Origin: Burkholderia sp.
Lineage (GTDB): Bacteria; Pseudomonadota; Gammaproteobacteria; Burkholderiales; Burkholderiaceae
Direction: 5' to 3'
Assembly: GCA_028292565.1 (NCBI GenBank)
Contig: JAQGMD010000136.1
Coordinates: forward strand, 1-12,575
DNA: 12,575 nt
Positions 6,674-12,575 of this stretch are shown here, piece by piece. Made by a program: the position numbers and the translations under genes. Below the pieces are notes generated by a model, which worked only from the letters and a program-made list of their open reading frames with translations, made no database searches and was not told where the DNA came from. Each line of letters opens with the position of its first letter. Position 1 is the stretch's first letter.

Positions 6674-8167
6674 TCAGGCCGCCAGGTGGCGTACCTGGCG
6701 CTCTGGCGCTGCAGCTTTCTTCGACGCCTTCGATTTCGCCGGCGCCTTGTTGACTTGGCCGGCATAGTCGCTTTCCATCGCGGCAACGGCTGCTTCCAGA
6801 TCGACGGACCTCCCGCGCAACCACTCCATTACCAGGGCCGCCAGCTTGTCGAGGGCAATCCGGTGCGTCGCATCGGTTTTTGTGTAGAGCCAGTCCGACA
6901 GCGCCATGAAGTTCGCAAACGGCGTGTCGAGCAAAATCAGCGGCAGCGTGTGGGCGAAGCGTCCCGAGTTGGCCACCAGATCCCAATAGCGAGCAAAGCG
7001 CACCAGGCGCTGCATCGTCACGAAGTCGATGCGGTCGGTGGCGAGTATCGTATAAGGCGGATGCGGATCGAATACCATCCGGTACGCCTCGGTATGACGA
7101 ATGATCGGCGTACCGCGCAGCCGCTTCAGGATGCCGAACTGGATCTCATGCGGATTGAGCGCGTACAGCTGGTCGAAGCCGCGCGCAAAGCTTTCGATGT
7201 CTTCTCCGGGCAAGCCGGCGATCAGGTCGACATGCAGGTGCGCATTCGAGTGCTCGCACAGCCAGCGGATGTTGTCGGCGGCCTTCTCATTGTTCTGCTT
7301 GCGGCTGACCAGCGTTTGCACTTCCGGATTGAAGCTCTGGATACCGATCTCGAATTGCAGCGTGCCGGGCGGGAACCGGGTGATCGCATCCTTCAACGCG
7401 TCCGGCAAATGATCCGGCACCACTTCGAAATGCGCGAACACCGGATCGGCCGGGTTGGCTTCCAGCTTGTCGAGGAAGAACTGCATGATCTTCAGGCTCG
7501 ACTTGATGTTCAGGTTGAAGGTGCGGTCGACGAATTTGAACAGGCGGGCACCGCGCGCATGCAGTAATTCCAGCTCCGCCAGGAACGCGTCGAGGTCGAA
7601 CGCCCATGCGGTCTTGTCCAGCGACGATAGACAGAACTCGCATTTGAACGGACAGCCGCGTGACGCTTCCACATACAGGGTGCGATGCGCGATGTCGTCG
7701 TCGGTGTAGAGCTGGTACGGCAAGGCGATGTCGGCCAGCGGCGGCTGCGCGCCGGCATGGATTTTCATCAGGGGCTTGGGGCCGTCCAGTATTTGCCGGC
7801 ACAGCTGCGGGAAGGTGACGTCACCCCAGCCGGTCACCAGGTAATCGGCGAGGTGCACAATCTGCTGCTCGCCCGGTTCATACGACACCTCCGGCCCGCC
7901 CAGCACGACCACCACTTCCGGCGCGACGCGCTTGAGCATCGCGACCACCTTTGTGGTTTCCTCCACGTTCCAGATATATACACCGAAGCCGATGATGCGC
8001 GGCTTGTGCGCGAGCAGCTTCTCGACCACGTCGGCGGTTTTCGCGCCAATCACGAATTCATGCAACTGCGTGACATCCTGAAGATTGCCCATATTGGCAA
8101 GGAGGTAACGCAGGCCGAGCGAGGCGTGCGTGTAGCGGGCGTTGAGGGTGGAAAGCAGGATAGACAT
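6674..8167 (-). CDS. B12-binding domain-type radical SAM protein (DUF4080-like), function unassigned
   Basis: This is a 497-residue cytoplasmic protein. Residues about 1-135 look like a Rossmann-type B12-binding domain (STLNARYTHASLGLRYLLAN; VVVVLGGPEVS at about 85-95), but I see no DxHxxG cobalt-ligand motif, so bound cobalamin is uncertain. The radical SAM core follows: C172, C176 and C179 (CPFKCEFC, CxxxCxxC) ligate the 4Fe-4S cluster. EIGIQSFN at about 273-280 and DLIAGLPGED at about 314-323 are typical later strands. The C-terminal part (about 365-465) resembles the DUF4080 extension, and the last 25 or so residues are a Lys/Ala-rich tail. Family members include tRNA- and natural-product-modifying methyltransferases, but no substrate can be assigned. 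The start at 8167 has a pyrimidine-rich leader (TCTTTTTTCTTTCC) instead of a Shine-Dalgarno. It appears monocistronic. Confidence 0.85.
   Translation of the reverse strand: MSILLSTLNARYTHASLGLRYLLANMGNLQDVTQLHEFVIGAKTADVVEKLLAHKPRIIGFGVYIWNVEETTKVVAMLKRVAPEVVVVLGGPEVSYEPGEQQIVHLADYLVTGWGDVTFPQLCRQILDGPKPLMKIHAGAQPPLADIALPYQLYTDDDIAHRTLYVEASRGCPFKCEFCLSSLDKTAWAFDLDAFLAELELLHARGARLFKFVDRTFNLNIKSSLKIMQFFLDKLEANPADPVFAHFEVVPDHLPDALKDAITRFPPGTLQFEIGIQSFNPEVQTLVSRKQNNEKAADNIRWLCEHSNAHLHVDLIAGLPGEDIESFARGFDQLYALNPHEIQFGILKRLRGTPIIRHTEAYRMVFDPHPPYTILATDRIDFVTMQRLVRFARYWDLVANSGRFAHTLPLILLDTPFANFMALSDWLYTKTDATHRIALDKLAALVMEWLRGRSVDLEAAVAAMESDYAGQVNKAPAKSKASKKAAAPERQVRHLAA
6681..6699 (+). terminator. 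Hairpin just past the DUF3717 stop, inside the radical SAM 3' end
   Basis: GCCAGGT (6681-6687) and ACCTGGC (6693-6699) form a perfect 7-bp stem with a GGCGT loop, 17 bases after the DUF3717 stop. Only a broken pyrimidine stretch follows (GCTTTCTT, about 14 bases further on). With no intergenic room available, it is the best candidate for stopping DUF3717 transcripts. It also encodes the last codons of the opposing gene, so chance is possible. Confidence 0.3.
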
Positions 8168-8196
8168 TAGGAAAGAAAAAAGACCGGCGAAGCGAT

Positions 8197-8202
8197 ATTG
8201 TA
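8197..8202 (-). promoter_or_regulatory. -10 box of the radical SAM gene
   Basis: Read on the minus strand this is TACAAT, 5 of 6 matches to the sigma-70 -10 box, placing the transcript start near 8190, about 22 bases ahead of the ATG. No convincing -35 lies 16-18 bases upstream. It sits downstream of the ligase terminator, consistent with an independent transcript. Confidence 0.45.
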
Positions 8203-8251
8203 TGCCGATCGCCCGAAGCCCTCTGCCGGCGGGCCCAATGCCACCGCCAAG

Positions 8252-8283
8252 CGCAAAAGGAATCGCCGCCCTTCAGGCGGCGA
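8252..8283 (-). terminator. Intrinsic terminator of the acyl-CoA ligase gene
   Basis: On the minus strand an 8-bp GC-rich stem (TCGCCGCC pairing with GGCGGCGA; plus-strand arms 8276-8283 and 8263-8270) closes a 5-base loop (TGAAG) and is followed at once by TTCCTTTT. It begins 5 bases past the ligase stop codon. This is the clearest Rho-independent terminator in the window. Confidence 0.85.
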
Positions 8284-8288
8284 GGATG

Positions 8289-9947
8289 TTAAATCGCCAT
8301 CTCCTTCTCCTGCAATGTCCGCCACATCACCTTGCCGGTAGCGGACTTCGGCAATGTATCGACAAATTCCACTATGCGCGGCGCTTTATAAGCGGCCATC
8401 TTCTCGTGCGCCCATTTGATGATGTTGTCAGCGGAAGCGTCCACACCCGCCTTCCTGACAATGACCGCCTTCACCGTCTCGCCGCGATACGCATCGCGCG
8501 CAGCAATGATGCAGCACTCCTGCACCGCCGGATGCTGGTACATCATCGCCTCTACTTCAGCCGGCCAGACCTTGTAGCCGCTGGCATTGATCATGCGCTT
8601 CAAGCGATCGGTGAAAAAGAAGAAGCCTTCCTCATCCACGTAGCCGAGGTCGCCGGAGCGGAAGAATCTCTTGCCGTCGAGTTCGGCAAAGGCCTCCGCT
8701 GTCTTCTTTGGATCTTTCCAGTATCCCTGGAAGACTTGCGGCCCGTGAATCCAGATCTCGCCCTTTTCGCCGCGCGGCAGTTCCTTCAGGGTAACCGGAT
8801 CGACTATGCGTGAATCGACATTGAGATAGGGTATGCCGAGGCATTGCTGTTTCATTCGGTTGGGAGGATTGACATGTGATGCCGCCATCGTTTCGGACAA
8901 TCCATAGCCTTCCATGTACTGCTGTCCGGTGAGGTCGAACAGCTTTTGCGCAACCGCCGCCGGCATCGCAGCCCCGCCGCCCGATACACGCTTCAGTCCC
9001 GAAATGTCGTATTCAGGCAGGCGCGGATTCGACAGGAAGTCGATCATCATGGTCGGGATCAGCGTCCATGTGGTCACCTTGTAGCGGGTGATCAACTGAC
9101 CCGCCGCATCGCGGTCCCACCGCGGCAACACCACGATCGTGCCGCCACTGTAGATCATCGAATTCATCACCGACTGCATGCCGGTTACATGAAAAAACGG
9201 CAGTACCGCCAGCGTGACATGGTCAGGCACCACAGCACCGGACCAGCTGGGGCTCGCGACCGCATTGAACATCACCGAGCGATGGGTATGGACGCAGCCT
9301 TTAGGCTTGCCGGTGGTGCCTGAGGTATAGGGCATGCAGGCCAGATCGTCAGGCCCGGCCTGATGTGGCCGCGGCGCATGACCTGCGCTGACAGCCCCTC
9401 TCCATTCGATGACACCCGGCAATGCGGGAATCGCGCTGGGCGCGCGGACGAAATCCGGCACAGTGAGGTCGGTAGGCGTCGTCAGGTAATCGGAATAGGC
9501 GGCGACGACCACGTTGTTGAGGGTCGATTGGCCAACCAGGGGTGCGACTCGTGCAAAGATTTCCTGGGAAACCATCGCTACCCTGGCGCTACTGTCTTCC
9601 AGATAGTGCTTGAGCTCCTCGGTCATCAGCATCGGGTTGACCGGCACCACCATCGCATCGGCGCGCATGATCGCGAAATACGCGACGATGAATTGCGGAC
9701 TGTTTTGCATGTCGAGCAGCACGCGATCGCCGCGTTGCACACCGCACACATTCTGCAAGTAGCCGGCGAGTGCCGTCACGTCTGCATCCAGCTGCGCATA
9801 CGTCAGCACTGAATCATAAAAAATGATCGCCGACTTGTTCGGGTAACGCAGTGCCGAAACCTGAAGGTTCACATAGACGCTGGTTTCGGGGGTCGTAATG
9901 GCGTACGGCAAGCCCGCGGGCCAATGAGGGTAGTGATGGGTGTTCAT
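8289..9947 (-). CDS. AMP-dependent acyl-CoA synthetase (fatty-acid/aryl acid CoA ligase type)
   Basis: This 552-residue member of the adenylate-forming ANL superfamily activates a carboxylic acid as acyl-AMP and transfers it to CoA in the cytoplasm. All core motifs are present in order: the phosphate-binding loop YTSGTTGKPKG at 207-217, FFHVTG at 251-256, GYGLSET at 347-353, RSGDLGYVDEEGFF at 430-443, DRLKRMINASGYKVWPAEVE at 447-466 (hinge and C-terminal domain), and the catalytic lysine K539 in KSATGK. Length is normal for long-chain fatty acid or related aryl/medium-chain ligases, and the frame is intact. The ATG at 9947 is preceded by GGCGGAG, an adequate Shine-Dalgarno with short spacing. 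It has its own TATAAT promoter and a strong terminator, so it is monocistronic. Acyl-chain specificity is not visible. Confidence 0.9.
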   Translation of the reverse strand: MNTHHYPHWPAGLPYAITTPETSVYVNLQVSALRYPNKSAIIFYDSVLTYAQLDADVTALAGYLQNVCGVQRGDRVLLDMQNSPQFIVAYFAIMRADAMVVPVNPMLMTEELKHYLEDSSARVAMVSQEIFARVAPLVGQSTLNNVVVAAYSDYLTTPTDLTVPDFVRAPSAIPALPGVIEWRGAVSAGHAPRPHQAGPDDLACMPYTSGTTGKPKGCVHTHRSVMFNAVASPSWSGAVVPDHVTLAVLPFFHVTGMQSVMNSMIYSGGTIVVLPRWDRDAAGQLITRYKVTTWTLIPTMMIDFLSNPRLPEYDISGLKRVSGGGAAMPAAVAQKLFDLTGQQYMEGYGLSETMAASHVNPPNRMKQQCLGIPYLNVDSRIVDPVTLKELPRGEKGEIWIHGPQVFQGYWKDPKKTAEAFAELDGKRFFRSGDLGYVDEEGFFFFTDRLKRMINASGYKVWPAEVEAMMYQHPAVQECCIIAARDAYRGETVKAVIVRKAGVDASADNIIKWAHEKMAAYKAPRIVEFVDTLPKSATGKVMWRTLQEKEMAI

Positions 9948-9986
9948 GTCTCCGCCTGTTTTTTGTGAAGAAGGAACGGCTGATTG

Positions 9987-9992
9987 ATTATA
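9987..9992 (-). promoter_or_regulatory. -10 box of the acyl-CoA ligase gene
   Basis: The minus strand reads a perfect TATAAT, 39 bases before the ligase ATG. The region 16-18 bases upstream has only poor -35 matches (for example CTGCAC or TGCACC), so the promoter may need an activator binding in the divergent intergenic region. Confidence 0.55.
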
Positions 9993-10010
9993 GGTGCGGA
10001 AGGGAAATGG

Positions 10011-10120
10011 TGCAGTAGCTCACCGCAGGTCCTGACTGCATAGAGCGGCCAGCAGGTTCTCCTGCGCTGCGTTACCATCGGCAAGCACGCAGGCAGCCTT
10101 GATTTTTTCAAGGCGCAGGC
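10011..10120. promoter_or_regulatory. Palindrome-rich centre of the ligase/gst divergent intergenic region
   Basis: This stretch lies between the divergent ligase and gst genes and encodes nothing I can support. It contains TGCAGT (10011-10016) inverted as ACTGCA (10035-10040); a GCAGG-TTCT-CCTGC hairpin at 10052-10065; a perfect 7-bp hairpin GCCTTGA-TTTTT-TCAAGGC at 10096-10114; and the direct repeat CGCAGGC at 10088-10094 and 10114-10120, 26 bases apart. These could be regulator sites shared by both genes or a structured gst leader. No consensus promoter for gst was found. Confidence 0.3.
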
Positions 10121-10171
10121 GCTTTCGTGGAACAAAAATTCAACGTCTGATTTTTAATAAAAGGCTTAAAA

Positions 10172-10783
10172 ATGAAACTCTATTTCTCCCCCGGAGCATG
10201 CTCACTCTCTCCGCATATCGTATTGCGCGAAGCGGGCCTGGAATTTGCCACCGAAAAAGTGAGCCTGGCGGACAAGAAAACCGAAAACGGCGCTGACTAC
10301 ACAACCGTCAATCCGAAAGGTTATGTGCCGGCGCTCCAGCTGGACAACGGGCAGGTGCTTACCGAAGGACCGGCGATCGTGCAATACGTGGCCGACCAGG
10401 TGCCCGGCAAGAAGCTCGCGCCGGCAAATGGCACGATGGAAAGATACCAACTGCTCGAATGGCTCAATTTCATTTCCGCTGAAGTGCACAAGACCTTCGG
10501 CCCGTTGTTCAAACCCGATACGCCGGAAGCCACCAGACAAGCCTCACGCGACCGTCTGGCGATGCGCTTCGCATACGTCAACAACCAGTTGCAGGGCAAA
10601 GACTACCTGATGGGGAACCAATTCACCGTGGCGGATGCCTACCTGTTCACAGTTCTGAACTGGACCGGGCGTCTGAAAATCGATATGAGCCCGTACCCTG
10701 CAGTCCCGGCTTACCAGCAGCGGGTTGCCGCGCGTCCGGCGGTACATGCGGCAATGCTGGCGGAAGGGCTGATCAACGCCTGA
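10172..10783 (+). CDS. gstA: Glutathione S-transferase, beta class (GstA-like)
   Basis: This 203-residue cytosolic protein resembles E. coli GstA along its length: MKLYFSPGACSLSPHIVLRE at the start, NPKGYVPAL at 47-55, TEGPAIVQYVAD at about 64-75, EWLNFISAEVHK at about 96-107 and FTVADAYLFTVLNW at about 151-164. It conjugates glutathione to electrophiles and may have thiol-transferase or peroxidase activity. The beta-class residues Cys10 and His106 are present, with the cis-Pro at 53 and Glu65 in the glutathione site. AAGG at 10161-10164 sits 7 bases before the ATG, a good Shine-Dalgarno. It is divergent from the acyl-CoA ligase and has a hairpin (10808-10835) after it, so it is probably its own transcript or co-transcribed at low level with the patatin gene. 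Confidence 0.93.
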   Translation: MKLYFSPGACSLSPHIVLREAGLEFATEKVSLADKKTENGADYTTVNPKGYVPALQLDNGQVLTEGPAIVQYVADQVPGKKLAPANGTMERYQLLEWLNFISAEVHKTFGPLFKPDTPEATRQASRDRLAMRFAYVNNQLQGKDYLMGNQFTVADAYLFTVLNWTGRLKIDMSPYPAVPAYQQRVAARPAVHAAMLAEGLINA

Positions 10784-10807
10784 ACCTCCTGGCGCTGCTG
10801 CCCGGCA

Positions 10808-10835
10808 GGTCGCCAAACGCCCTGTGTCGGCGACC
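10808..10835 (+). terminator. Hairpin between gst and the patatin gene (possible terminator)
   Basis: GGTCGCC (10808-10814) and GGCGACC (10829-10835) form a perfect 7-bp stem with a 14-base loop, 24 bases after the gst stop. It is followed by ATCTCTTC, only mildly U-rich. It could attenuate read-through into the patatin gene. It overlaps a possible GTG start at 10824, which argues against that start. Confidence 0.35.
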
Positions 10836-10864
10836 ATCTCTTCGGTCAACCCCATGTCAACCCC

Positions 10865-10895
10865 AGGAGGGTGCCTGACCGGCACTGCAACCATG
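10865..10895 (+). promoter_or_regulatory. Split ribosome-binding site: AGGAGG, hairpin, then ATG of the patatin gene
   Basis: A full-consensus AGGAGG lies at 10865-10870, 22 bases before ATG 10893, which is too far for normal use. Between them GTGCC (10871-10875) and GGCAC (10881-10885) form a perfect 5-bp stem with a TGACC loop. Folding removes 15 bases and leaves a 7-base effective spacing. This supports 10893 as the start over ATG 10854 and GTG 10824, neither of which has a Shine-Dalgarno. Confidence 0.5.
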
Positions 10896-12104
10896 GACAT
10901 CGACAAATTTGACGGCAGCAAGCCCCGTGTAGTCCTGGTGCTCCAGGGCGGTGGCGCGCTCGGCGCCTACCAGGCGGGCGTTTACCAGGCGATGCATGAG
11001 CATGGCCTGACGCCCGACTGGGTGGTCGGCACGTCGATCGGCGCCATTAATGCAGCCCTTATTGCAGGCAATGAGCACGCGACCTGTGTGGGTCGCCTGA
11101 AAGAGTTCTGGAACACGGTAGGAAAGAAAGACCTGTTCGACATGCGCAAGGTGCCCGATGAACTGCGGCGCTTCAATATCCGGCTCCTCACCACTGATGC
11201 GGTGGTCAACGGCGTCCGCGGATTCTACTCACCACGCATGCCCAATCCGTTTATCCTCGACCTGCCCGTCCCTCCGGAAAAGGCCAGCTTTTACGACACC
11301 GCCCAATTGGGCGATACGCTCAGCCGGTTGGTGGACTTGCATTACCTGAATGCGCCGGGCGGCATGCGGCTTACGGTCAGCGCAATCCAGGTCAGTTGCG
11401 GCCAACTCGAAGGCTTCGATACGCGCCGGCAAACCATCGGCATCAACCATATATTGGCGAGCGGCTCATTGCCACCCGGCTTTCCACCTGTGCGTATCGA
11501 CGAAGAGTTGTATTGGGATGGCGGCTTGTATTCGAATACGCCGCTTGAACTCGTGCTCAACGACGAACCTCGCGTGGAGACGTTGTGTTTCATGGTGGAC
11601 CTGTGGAGTGCCGATGGGCCCGAGCCAACCACGTTTGAGCAGGTCCGGACGCGTCAGAAAGATCTCGTCTATGCGTCGCGTTCGCGCAGTCACATCGACG
11701 ACTATCTGCGCATGCACAAATTGCGCGGCATGATACGCGCGTTGCGCGACAAGCTGCCACCAGAGCTGCTCAGCGAGCAGGAATCCAGGGAGATCGACGA
11801 ACTCGGCGCCGAAACGACGATGCATATCGTGCAGTTGCAGTATGGCGGCCGTGACTGGCAGATGGCGTCGAAGGATATCAACTTCTCGCAAGGATCGATC
11901 GAGTGGCGCTGGGAACTGGGCTATCAGGATGCTTTGCGCGCGATCAGGCAAGCGGCATGGCGCAGGGATGTCCCGCAAGGAGCCGGCGTCATAGTGCACG
12001 AACTGGTGCCCGGCGTATCGGAATGTGATGAAAACGGGGTCAGGGAAAAAGGATCGGAACAAGTGGAAGGCGCGGAGCGCATCACCGTTGGCACGAGTAC
12101 TTGA
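10893..12104 (+). CDS. Patatin-like phospholipase (DUF3734-type C-terminus)
   Basis: This 403-residue protein is a patatin-family lipid acyl hydrolase. The oxyanion-hole loop QGGGALGAYQAGV lies at 18-30, the nucleophile elbow GTSIG at 46-50 with catalytic Ser48, and the catalytic Asp209 in YWDGGLYSNTP, giving the Ser-Asp dyad. The region after about 215, with SRSRSHIDDYLRMHKLRG at about 262-279 and the GSIEWRWELGYQDALRAI block at about 334-351, matches the DUF3734 extension seen in proteobacterial homologues. The last 35 residues are acidic and Gly-rich, probably disordered. Members cleave phospholipids or other acyl esters; in Burkholderiales such genes are often near 3-hydroxybutyrate dehydrogenase and polyhydroxyalkanoate functions, but no such gene is in this window. 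No signal peptide is seen. Starts at 10824 (GTG) and 10854 (ATG) are possible and would add 23 or 13 residues. Confidence 0.88.
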   Translation: MDIDKFDGSKPRVVLVLQGGGALGAYQAGVYQAMHEHGLTPDWVVGTSIGAINAALIAGNEHATCVGRLKEFWNTVGKKDLFDMRKVPDELRRFNIRLLTTDAVVNGVRGFYSPRMPNPFILDLPVPPEKASFYDTAQLGDTLSRLVDLHYLNAPGGMRLTVSAIQVSCGQLEGFDTRRQTIGINHILASGSLPPGFPPVRIDEELYWDGGLYSNTPLELVLNDEPRVETLCFMVDLWSADGPEPTTFEQVRTRQKDLVYASRSRSHIDDYLRMHKLRGMIRALRDKLPPELLSEQESREIDELGAETTMHIVQLQYGGRDWQMASKDINFSQGSIEWRWELGYQDALRAIRQAAWRRDVPQGAGVIVHELVPGVSECDENGVREKGSEQVEGAERITVGTST

Positions 12105-12129
12105 CACCATCGGTTGTCGCAAGACAGCC

Positions 12130-12177
12130 GTAGGGTGCGCGATGCGCACCGCGTAGTTCCGGTGCGCATCGCGCACC
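12130..12177. repeat. REP-like element: GTAG plus 17-bp perfect inverted repeat between convergent genes
   Basis: GGTGCGCGATGCGCACC at 12134-12150 and its exact reverse complement GGTGCGCATCGCGCACC at 12161-12177 flank a 10-base spacer (GCGTAGTTCC). Each arm is itself a 7-bp hairpin with a 3-base loop. GTAG directly precedes the left arm (12130-12133) and recurs at 12153-12156; GTAG next to a palindrome is characteristic of REP sequences acted on by REP-associated tyrosine (RAYT, TnpA-REP) transposases. It lies 25 bases after the patatin stop and 21 bases past the opposing methyltransferase stop. It could therefore act as a bidirectional transcript end, although no U-run flanks it. Confidence 0.72.
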
Positions 12178-12198
12178 ATCCGCATTGCAAATTCCGCA

Positions 12199-12575
12199 CT
12201 AATGCTTGCGCGCCAGCGCAAGTCCATCGGCCACCGGCAGCAGGGACAGGTCTATCCGCTGGTCGTCATGCAGCTTACGATTGAGCGCCTGGATCGCCGC
12301 GGTCTCATCATCTTCGGGCGGGCGCGCGACCCTGCCGCCCCACAGCGCATTATCGATCGCAATCAAGCCGCCGCGGCGGAGCAGCGTCAGGCATCGCTCG
12401 TAGTAGGCGTCGTAGCCGGTCTTGTCCGCGTCGATGAATGCAAAGTCAAAACATCCGGCTTGCCCGTCCGCCAGCAACGCATCAAGCGTATCAACCGCGG
12501 GTGCCAGATGCAGGTCGATCTTGTGATCGACACCCGCCTTCTTCCAATAAGTGCGTGCCACGGCCGTGCATTCCT
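12199..12575 (-). CDS. SAM-dependent O-methyltransferase, CCoAOMT-like (partial, N-terminus outside window)
   Basis: The frame runs off the right edge, so about 125 C-terminal residues are visible, ending at the TAG at 12199-12201. They carry the caffeoyl-CoA O-methyltransferase (Methyltransf_3) family motifs: FDFAFIDADKTGYDAYYE, whose aspartates help form the metal site; LLRRGGLIAIDNALWGG, with the conserved metal-binding Asp-Asn; and the family ending LPVADGLALARKH. The SAM-binding glycine motif is upstream of the window. The GTG at 12559-12561 is not the true start, because the sequence before it (ECTAVARTYWKKAGV) continues the conserved fold. Bacterial members methylate catechol-type hydroxyls in a Mg2+-dependent way; the natural substrate is unknown. 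It converges on the patatin gene across the REP-like element. Confidence 0.85.
   Translation of the reverse strand, partial: ECTAVARTYWKKAGVDHKIDLHLAPAVDTLDALLADGQAGCFDFAFIDADKTGYDAYYERCLTLLRRGGLIAIDNALWGGRVARPPEDDETAAIQALNRKLHDDQRIDLSLLPVADGLALARKH

Noticed and set aside
6686..7567. Plus-strand open frame opposite the radical SAM gene (293 codons)
   Set aside because: The translation is Arg/Gln/Val-rich with no recognisable fold, and the minus strand carries the CxxxCxxC radical SAM core throughout.
9944..10135. 63-codon minus-strand frame whose TGA overlaps the ligase ATG
   Set aside because: The stop/start overlap looks like coupling, but the frame begins with TTG, is unusually rich in Cys and Arg, has no ribosome-binding site, and contains the ligase TATAAT box, so it would not be on the ligase mRNA.
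10824..10892. GTG 10824 or ATG 10854 as the patatin start
   Set aside because: Neither has a Shine-Dalgarno, and the GTG lies in the 10808-10835 hairpin. They are kept as alternatives only, because the SD-hairpin-ATG arrangement favours 10893.
11466..12227. Minus-strand open frame opposite the patatin gene (253 codons)
   Set aside because: It runs through the REP-like palindrome and overlaps the end of the methyltransferase gene; it has no motif and is a shadow of the patatin reading frame.
1..12575. Possible mobile element, toxin-antitoxin, CRISPR, defence island or biosynthetic cluster
   Set aside because: I saw no transposase, integrase, tRNA, spaced direct repeats, nuclease/helicase modules or multi-gene biosynthetic logic. 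Gene content and apparent codon use look like core metabolic chromosome.

Overview
The window is ordinary, densely packed chromosome from a moderately GC-rich Gram-negative bacterium, most likely a betaproteobacterium of the order Burkholderiales (Oxalobacteraceae-like). That placement is inferred from gene content: a DUF3717 protein, a DUF3734-type patatin, a beta-class GstA-type glutathione transferase and a Liv-type ABC cassette. No rRNA, tRNA, CRISPR array, insertion sequence, prophage or defence locus was seen.

Region 1 (1-3010, plus strand) is the end of a Liv/HAAT-type ABC importer operon. It holds the C-terminus of a probable ATPase, a LivH-type permease, a LivM-type permease joined to it by an ATGA overlap, and an alpha/beta hydrolase one base after livM. 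The hydrolase in the operon suggests that the imported solute is an ester or other hydrolysable compound rather than a branched-chain amino acid. Region 2 (3011-5759, plus) is a second transcription unit: an MFS transporter, a 42-residue single-span membrane microprotein, and a fold-type I PLP aminotransferase whose start codon lies inside the end of the microprotein gene.

Region 3 (5760-6663, plus) has a nitrobindin-like heme-binding beta-barrel protein, then an 11-pair-position hairpin, then a small DUF3717 gene whose -10-like box sits so close to its ATG that the mRNA may be leaderless. Region 4 (6674-9947, minus) has a B12-binding-type radical SAM protein and, upstream of it, an acyl-CoA ligase ending at a good intrinsic terminator. 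A 224-bp divergent intergenic region with a perfect TATAAT for the ligase separates it from region 5.

Region 5 (10172-12575) has a GstA-type glutathione transferase and a patatin-like phospholipase, both on plus. The patatin Shine-Dalgarno is separated from its ATG by a small hairpin. A GTAG-associated REP-like palindrome with 17-base arms then faces a convergent, truncated SAM-dependent O-methyltransferase on minus.

As a whole the region combines solute uptake (ABC, MFS), small-molecule metabolism (hydrolase, aminotransferase, acyl-CoA ligase), lipid turnover and detoxification. No transcriptional regulator is present. I see no convincing new multi-gene system. The best leads are the coupled membrane microprotein, the SD-hairpin-ATG arrangement, the REP-like element and the unassigned radical SAM enzyme.
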